A stretch of 25,786 nt of DNA from Saccoglossus kowalevskii (taxonomy: Eukaryota > Hemichordata > Enteropneusta > Harrimaniidae). Made by a program: the position numbers and the translations under genes. The notes under the pieces were generated by a model. It was given only the letters and a program-made list of their open reading frames with translations, was not told where the DNA came from and searched no databases. Below are positions 21,101 to 25,786 of the stretch, piece by piece. Each line of letters begins with the position of its first letter. The stretch's first letter is position 1. Location: contig NW_003105106.1 of the NCBI RefSeq assembly GCF_000003605.2, positions 475,837-501,622 of the forward strand. The letters are read 5' to 3'.

Positions 21101-24100
21101 ATACTACAGTTCAGTATTTCTCTATTTCACCATAGATGGCGCTATCACCGAAGGTCACAACATAATCACAATAATTCAGCTAACACAAAAAACAAATCTT
21201 CAAACAATTCAAAAAGTAAATATTCCAAAACAATGAATGTGGATAAACTTCGATCTTATCACAAGTTTGTATAATAACTTATTAACAATGAGTAACACTT
21301 TGCCAAACAACGATGAAGAAATCGTACACATAATATTGTAATGCTTGTTTACACAAGCCAGTATATCACATCAAAAAAAGCTCTACGCTGGTTCATTCCT
21401 TAATAAAACTGTTCTCTGAAGACTCAAAGTACAACTAACTCAACTGTATATTACCTCTTTGGCCTATTTAGTTGGTACTCTGAGAGAGAATATCGACGAA
21501 ATTGCGTCTGTGGCGTTCATCGATACAAACAATGGAAACATAGCTTCTGTTGCATCATAAAACAAACAATATGTGGTAATACGCAATAAAAAACTCATGC
21601 AGGCAATAAATCTGCCCTTTAAATACAAAATATCTATTCCTACAGTATAATAATAATTTAACATAAATAATTTTATGAAATAAGAAGCTATTTAACAAAA
21701 CTACTCAATCTTTGTACCAATTACGACTAGAGGGCACTGTTAACACAAGATGCCGTGAAATCTCAGTGCACCTCGTCAGTTACACTCCCACCAAATCACT
21801 CATTAACAACAGTACATACAAGGAATATTGTCTATACTTGAGTGATTTCAAAATTAATAAAGAGTTCCTGAGAGGTAATATATATATATATATCGTAAAA
21901 GCGTGATCACAGTACAGGCTTCATTTTCTAGAAGAAGAATCAGTTTCTGGACAGGTCTTTGCAATACTTATAGCTTGCTCAATTTTCTGCCTTTCTTATC
22001 AATGTTCTTGGTACCAATCTTAACTTTAACTTTTCTGACTAAACCATCATCGCTTGCCGCAATCTCAATTACGATGTCCAATGGCCACTGCATTCGATGA
22101 AGTTGTTCATCTTTCAATAAGACTATGTCTCCCACCTTGATATTATGTCTTGGTGTGTTTCACTTCTGTCGTTTTGTCAGCGTATTCAGGTACTCTTCTC
22201 CAGCGTTTCCTGATGTAAAAGTCTTCTTTTACAAATTTACCTGGAGGGGGCAGTGCCAATGATGGTTTTATGGTGAGTAAATGGTTTGGATAAAGGTTCA
22301 GGACTTGTAAGAGCATTCAGTATGTCTACTGTGAGTGGACGGCTATTAAAAATGACCACAACTTCATACAAGAATGTACATAGTGATGCAGAATCAAGAT
22401 GACCGGAAGACTGTCGTAGAAGTGACGACAGTTCATTTTGGATTGTCCTGACTTGTCGCCCCACACACCACTTCTATGACTAGCATATGGAGGATTCATG
22501 ACGAATTTACACTGATGCTCTGCCAGAAATACTTGAATTCTTTCTGTGTCTAACTCCTGCAGAGCTTCTTGAAATTCATTCTTTGCTCCTACGAAGTTGC
22601 TACCCTGATCAGATCGAAGCTGTAGTACAGAACCTCTAATCGCAATAAAACATCAAAGACTGTTAATAATACAATCTGTTGACATATCATCAAGCATTTC
22701 AATGTGGACAGCCCTGGAACACATGCACGTGAACAAAAGTCCATACTTCTTGTGCTGTTGCCTTCTATCTTTAACTATAATACTACCAGAACAGTCCATA
22801 CCACAATATGAAAATGGAGCTGAAGACTCGGTCTTCTGGAAGATCTGCGATTTTTTGCTCTTCAACAGGACGACGAAGACAACGACATTTGACACACTTG
22901 TGAATGTGAATGTGACTGGCTACACTGGAGGGCGATGTTAACACAAGATATCGTGAAGTCTCAGCGCACCTCGTCAGCTACACTGCGCCTACGGCGGGTC
23001 CCGGGATCATTGCGTCTAGTTTGTGTTGACCAAAGTTTGACCACCAAGTCACGCACTGAACTCAAGTTATTTAATATTGGACACAGTTCAAGTTGCGTTC
23101 GCGAACGATTCGAAATGGTATTGATTTGAAGAGTCGTTCAGAATGTAATAATAGTTAATACTCGTTGTGTCCCCAAACTGTTTCATTAAAACCACTATTC
23201 GATCACGCCTGTGCTAGTGATCAGTGTTTGGGCAAGCGGTCGGTGTTTTCAAGCAAACAAGAGAAACAAACGATATAATTGTGGTAGTTTTTCGGTCGGA
23301 AAGTACCGTGCGGTCGGAAGTTAAGCGATAGGCAGTCGATTAAAAAGTGGGAAGTTGGGCGAAATGAGTACTGTAGTTCAAGTGATGTTAGCGTATTTCT
23401 AATTTATCTTTAACTCGGGCAATATTTATTTACCAACTGTGTACTATAGTTAGAACGCTATACGTGTCTTCATTTTCAGGTTAGTCCTTCGCCGATTTCT
23501 CGCAACCATCCTCTTGAAATTTGATTTGGGATTTCAAGAAAATTAACATGAATCGTTATGGCATTCATACGATATTGGCGTACTTAATGGTTTAAATTAT
23601 CAGCGTTCACTGATGACGTCACTGACTGGCCTTCTAGACGCGAAATAACGCCATGCAAATTGGGCGTTTATTATTTACTTCACAGCCCCTTTTATACTCG
23701 ATATTTAGGGCATTTCGCAGTACATACAACTATTTCACATGTACTAAGTGACAAAAGCCAGACCTCTGCCCCCTTTAAAACTTTAATAAGCTTGCAAATA
23801 TTCTGCCTCATATAAGTGATTGCAGTGCAAGTAGGAACAAATCTTTGGCCAATGTAATTATATCTATATAATTCTATATATAAAATTCTATACGCCGTAT
23901 AAACGATAAGCATGTAATTGCATTTTGTTTGAACACATGTGTTCTCATATCACAAAACAAGACAATGCTAACATGAACCATAAATTGAGTTTATATGTTC
24001 AAATAAAAGATACCACCGGACGCTTGGGATACGGAATAGAAGCGAAGCTAACAAAATAATCTCCATGTATTCGATTAAGTGTTTAGTCAACAATTTTATT

Positions 24101-25160
24101 ATGTCAAGAAAATACACCTCACATACTATATAATCTGGAACAAAAATATGCAAAAGGTCAACATAGTCGTGTATTTTTGGAACGATTTTAAATGGAAATT
24201 TTAGGGGGAAATGAATAAATAGGTACACTCAGTGAAGGTCAATGATTTACTTGTTCCACTAATTCCATTGTTTCATTGTATAGCATATTATCTGTGTTCA
24301 AAACATATTACTCCAAATAGATATGTCTATCATTTTAGGGCATTATATGTACGTTATGAAATCCGTTATGATTTCCGAGAGACCGCATAATCAACCAGGG
24401 ACGGCTAGTTTAATGAGTCCTGTGTTTTCTTCTGCTGCATCTGATTGCAAAGTAAACTTTTGGCTACGTTATATCAGGCAAATAAATAGACTGACCATGT
24501 CCATTGTGCGAGGTAATACAACTATGAGCTTATGGGTGCCCAGTTATAAGGATTATCAATGGGATAACATTACAGTAGGAATCGGAAGGCAAACCACTCC
24601 CTGGCAGGTATTTACCATATTTATTTTCATAAACAAGTTATCAAATTAATAGGTTAAATTTTAAAGAACGACCTTCCACTACCTATATCGTATTGCATTT
24701 GTCACAAATTCACTAAAAGAAGGGATCCTATGTCTGAAAATGTCCGAATGGAACTGAATATTTATCCCAATTAACGAATTCGTAGTAAACGTCCACATAC
24801 CAGCAAATTACATATAGTCGTTTAACATGTTAGTTGTCTTGTACTATACACTGACATATGTTCACCACCCAGTATGTTTATACTATGTCGTGTAACATGC
24901 ATTACATGTGCTATTATATAATTATACATTCACAATCACTCACACACCTTAGGTCGGATTCGTAGCGAGCAAATGTTCTTCATACATCTGGGAAATGGCA
25001 ATCGATGACGTTGAATTTGTGGATTGTGAGTGGCCAGATTCTACTCAATCGTGTGACACTGGTAGTCATTTTTGGTGTACAAATGGTGCTTGCATTGACG
25101 AGGATTTGTTGTGTGATCTTGTAAACAATTGCGGAGATAACTCAGATGAAATGAACTGTG
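15107..25160 (+). CDS. Gene B: secreted MAM/LDLa-domain protein, 5' part
   Basis: Four exons are inferred: 15107-15161, 19653-19787, 24339-24607 and 24953-25160. Phases agree throughout (1, 1, 0, then 1 at the last donor), giving 222 residues in frame: signal peptide (1-18), one complete MAM module (about 20-179) and one LDLa module (about 187-222). The modules are extracellular and disulphide-bonded, so the product is exported; a role in adhesion or ligand capture is only a family-level guess. The last exon ends at an intact phase-1 donor (GTGAGT), so more modules should follow beyond the window. Introns are long (4.5 and 4.6 kb) and loaded with transposon debris. No stop or frameshift was seen, so this copy looks functional. 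Confidence 0.82.
15816..17300. other. Intron 1 of gene B, nothing recognised
   Basis: AT-rich intron sequence. Short ORFs on both strands near 16812-17072 overlap as mirror images and look like chance. No LDLa exon like exon 2 of gene A was found. Confidence 0.45.
17316..17640 (-). CDS. Unrecognised minus-strand ORF in intron 1 of gene B
   Basis: The frame is open for about 108 codons: [60 protein letters not shown], ending DEPHPPHT at 17316. The residue mix looks like a soluble beta-rich protein, and the region is less AT-rich than its flanks, as real exons are. No family is recognised. It could be an exon of an antisense gene or part of a mobile element protein. Sequence just downstream has an inverted GTTAACAA pair (17263-17298). 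Confidence 0.35.
17740..19640. other. Intron 1 of gene B, nothing recognised
   Basis: No exon, RNA gene or repeat family was identified. A 76-codon minus ORF (18121-17891) and a 71-codon plus ORF (18315-18530) have no recognisable features. Confidence 0.45.
19653..19787 (+). CDS. Gene B exon 2: first part of MAM
   Basis: Phase 1-1, 135 nt, acceptor AATTCACAG, donor GTAAGT. It reads [20 protein letters not shown], then [23 protein letters not shown]...CGW is the diagnostic MAM opening. Confidence 0.88.
19865..20105 (+). repeat. Dispersed repeat, copy 1
   Basis: Matches the reverse complement of 23590-23790. Shared blocks in order: GAGCAGAGGTCTGGCTTTCG, CTGCGAAATTCCTTAAATAT, AAGTATAAAACGGGCTTTGA, GGTGTCATTTCGCC and TGATGACGTCACTAATGAAC. 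The CRE-like TGACGTCA core is kept in both copies. Its family is unknown; it may be a MITE or SINE. Confidence 0.75.
20110..21720. other. Intron 2 of gene B, nothing recognised
   Basis: Open frames of 104 codons (20148-20462) and 117 codons (20466-20819) lie end to end on the plus strand, but neither resembles a known protein and no splice sites frame them. This may be the body of a larger repeat starting at 19865. The rest is AT-rich. Confidence 0.4.
21725..23140 (-). mobile_element. BEL/Pao LTR retrotransposon fossil
   Basis: A minus-strand relic of a BEL/Pao element. The integrase core is recognisable at about 22895-22650 ([15 protein letters not shown], then [20 protein letters not shown]). 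Further integrase parts lie at 22464-22237 (NSRPLT), and the carboxy-terminal segment at about 22130-21920 ([33 protein letters not shown]). Terminal repeats are visible: TGTTAACACAAGAT and CACCTCGTCAG occur at 21737 and 22937 in the same orientation. Capsid, protease and reverse-transcriptase parts are not seen. The element is clearly broken, with several breaks, and its two end repeats have diverged noticeably, so it is old. Confidence 0.82.
23150..23585. other. Intron 2 of gene B, nothing recognised
   Basis: Less AT-rich in the middle (23200-23380), possibly part of the neighbouring LTR or a different repeat. No ORF of note. Confidence 0.35.
23590..23790 (-). repeat. Dispersed repeat, copy 2 (inverted)
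   Basis: Reverse-complement partner of 19865-20105. On the minus strand the order is GGGGCAGAGGTCTGGCTTTT, CTGCGAAATGCCCTAAATAT, GAGTATAAAAGGGGCTGTGA, GGCGTTATTTCGCG, GTGACGTCATCAGTGAAC. Similarity is high but not complete, so the copies inserted or duplicated some time ago. Confidence 0.75.
23795..24335. other. Intron 2 of gene B, nothing recognised
   Basis: AT-rich sequence up to the exon 3 acceptor (ATCATTTTAG). No other feature seen. Confidence 0.45.
24339..24607 (+). CDS. Gene B exon 3: middle of MAM
   Basis: Phase 1 in, phase 0 out, 269 nt. It reads [20 protein letters not shown], then [37 protein letters not shown], and ends TTPWQ before GTATTT. A.L.SP and C...FW are the MAM core motifs. 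Confidence 0.88.
24953..25160 (+). CDS. Gene B exon 4: end of MAM plus LDLa
   Basis: Phase 0 in, phase 1 out, 208 nt. VGFVASKC...[11 protein letters not shown] closes the MAM module. LDLa follows with all six cysteines: [18 protein letters not shown] and the final NC, with calcium-binding DNSDE intact. In gene A the same two parts are on separate exons. Confidence 0.9.
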
Positions 25161-25200
25161 GTGAGTAGTATATCAAAAAGTTGAATAGGTCCGTGTAACT

Positions 25201-25260
25201 AAAGATTTAGTTTGTGATATTGTGAATAATTGTGGTGATAACTCAGTTAGAATGAAGCTG
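25201..25260 (+). pseudogene. Decayed partial copy of the LDLa exon
   Basis: About 45 bases after the exon 4 donor, the sequence [18 protein letters not shown] can be read. It copies the exon's own end ([18 protein letters not shown]), and most DNA differences in the Cys-Asp-Asn stretch are silent. The SDE calcium motif and final cysteine are lost and there is no donor. It looks like a tandem duplication fossil, not a used exon. Confidence 0.72.
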
Positions 25261-25305
25261 ACAAAAAATTGTTTTTACGAGAGTCGGAGTTGAAAGAAAT
25301 AATTT

Positions 25306-25334
25306 TAATATAATATAATATAATATAATATAAT
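25306..25334. repeat. (TAATA)n microsatellite
   Basis: About six units of a five-base TAATA repeat, directly before the LINE. Confidence 0.85.
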
Positions 25335-25786
25335 CGGATGAACGCAGTGCTTTTCAGCGCTCCCCGATTTTCTGCCTGTTTTGCGTTTTTGCGTTCGTTG
25401 TGCGCCCGTGTTTCTTCACAGTTGTATATATAGTGTGTCTACCTTTTACGTGAGTAATTTATAGTTGTTGTTTTTGTTATTATTGTGGGTTTTGGAGTGT
25501 TTTTGCCTTTGCCTTGGCAAGGTGGTCGGCAACCAAGATGGCTGCCGCTCACACAAGGCCACCGTCAACACCAACAGTTCACCTTACTAGAAACCATGCG
25601 GTACGATGTGAAAACATTGATGGCATTCCTGTTGAAACTTATGTGGAGTCAGTTGCAGATTTAGTCTGGCCAGTAATATTGTGGCTGCATCCCCTATGAA
25701 CCGATCGGTTATTGTCTTTTAAATAAGTACATGGGTCGACATGGTTTCTGCCGCTGGCCTTGACATTGAGACTCCATGTTTCTGTT
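25335..25786 (+). mobile_element. Tx1-like LINE, 5' region and start of ORF1
   Basis: After the microsatellite comes a GC-richer leader (25335-25513), then ORF1 from the ATG at 25514: MARWSATKMAAAHTRPPSTP, then HLTRNHAVRCENIDGIPVET, YVESVADLVWP. I recognise this opening from ORF1 proteins of Tx1-like LINEs in fish and lancelets (from memory, not searched). The frame shifts near 25665-25680, after which AASPMNRSVIVF continues in another frame, so this copy is damaged. It lies in the intron after exon 4 of gene B, same strand, and runs off the window. The start region includes CAAGATGGC, like the YY1-binding site of mammalian L1. Confidence 0.75.

Noticed and set aside
20860-23540. Terminal inverted repeats joining GATTTCTCGCA tracts near 20878 and 23496
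   Set aside because: The match is only about 11-14 bases, and its orientation does not fit the two dispersed repeat copies.
1-25786. CRISPR array, tRNA, rRNA or bacterial operon
   Set aside because: No regularly spaced direct repeats, cloverleaf patterns or conserved rRNA blocks were seen, and the exons are spliced eukaryotic ones.

Overview
This AT-rich window has spliced, phase-1 exon modules, LINEs, a palindromic MITE and a BEL/Pao relic. It comes from an animal nuclear genome, most likely a marine invertebrate. Amphioxus or another invertebrate deuterostome is a guess from the MAM/LDLa module gene type and the Tx1-like LINE proteins; the species cannot be fixed from the sequence. I found no bacterial operons, CRISPR array, rRNA or tRNA.

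The core is a head-to-head pair of secreted MAM/LDL-receptor-class-A genes, rebuilt here exon by exon from splice sites and reading-frame phase. Gene A runs leftward (8630 down to 3296) in ten exons: signal peptide, LDLa, MAM, a 21-residue exon, LDLa, then a second MAM that loses its end. It has a frameshift in MAM 1, an in-frame TAG in MAM 2 and no recognisable 3' end, so it looks like a decaying paralogue. Gene B runs rightward (15107 to 25160 and probably beyond) with open exons: signal peptide, MAM, LDLa.

The two genes start inside the arms of a large imperfect inverted repeat (about 6477-9112 and 14632-15815) around a 5.5-kb loop. The arms hold a TATA-like box, a short leader, the signal-peptide exon and the 5' part of intron 1. 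They match far better than the MAM/LDLa bodies do. The duplicated unit therefore looks like a promoter plus signal-peptide head joined to two different module bodies, or arms kept alike by gene conversion. In gene A the exon-1 donor GT has become AT; a GT four bases further on gives exactly the phase needed by the next exon.

Layout: 1-590, plus-strand LINE fragment; 600-1380, nothing recognised; 1385-2800, minus-strand LINE reverse-transcriptase fragment; 3296-8630, gene A; 9113-14631, loop with weak coding candidates, a foldback MITE (11150-11311) and a 169-bp tandem duplication (13405-13720); 15107-25160, gene B, whose introns hold an unrecognised minus-strand ORF (17316-17640), an inverted pair of dispersed repeats (19865-20105 and 23590-23790), a BEL/Pao fossil (about 21725-23140) and a decayed copy of its own LDLa exon (25201-25260). 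The window ends in the 5' part of a Tx1-like LINE (25335-25786).
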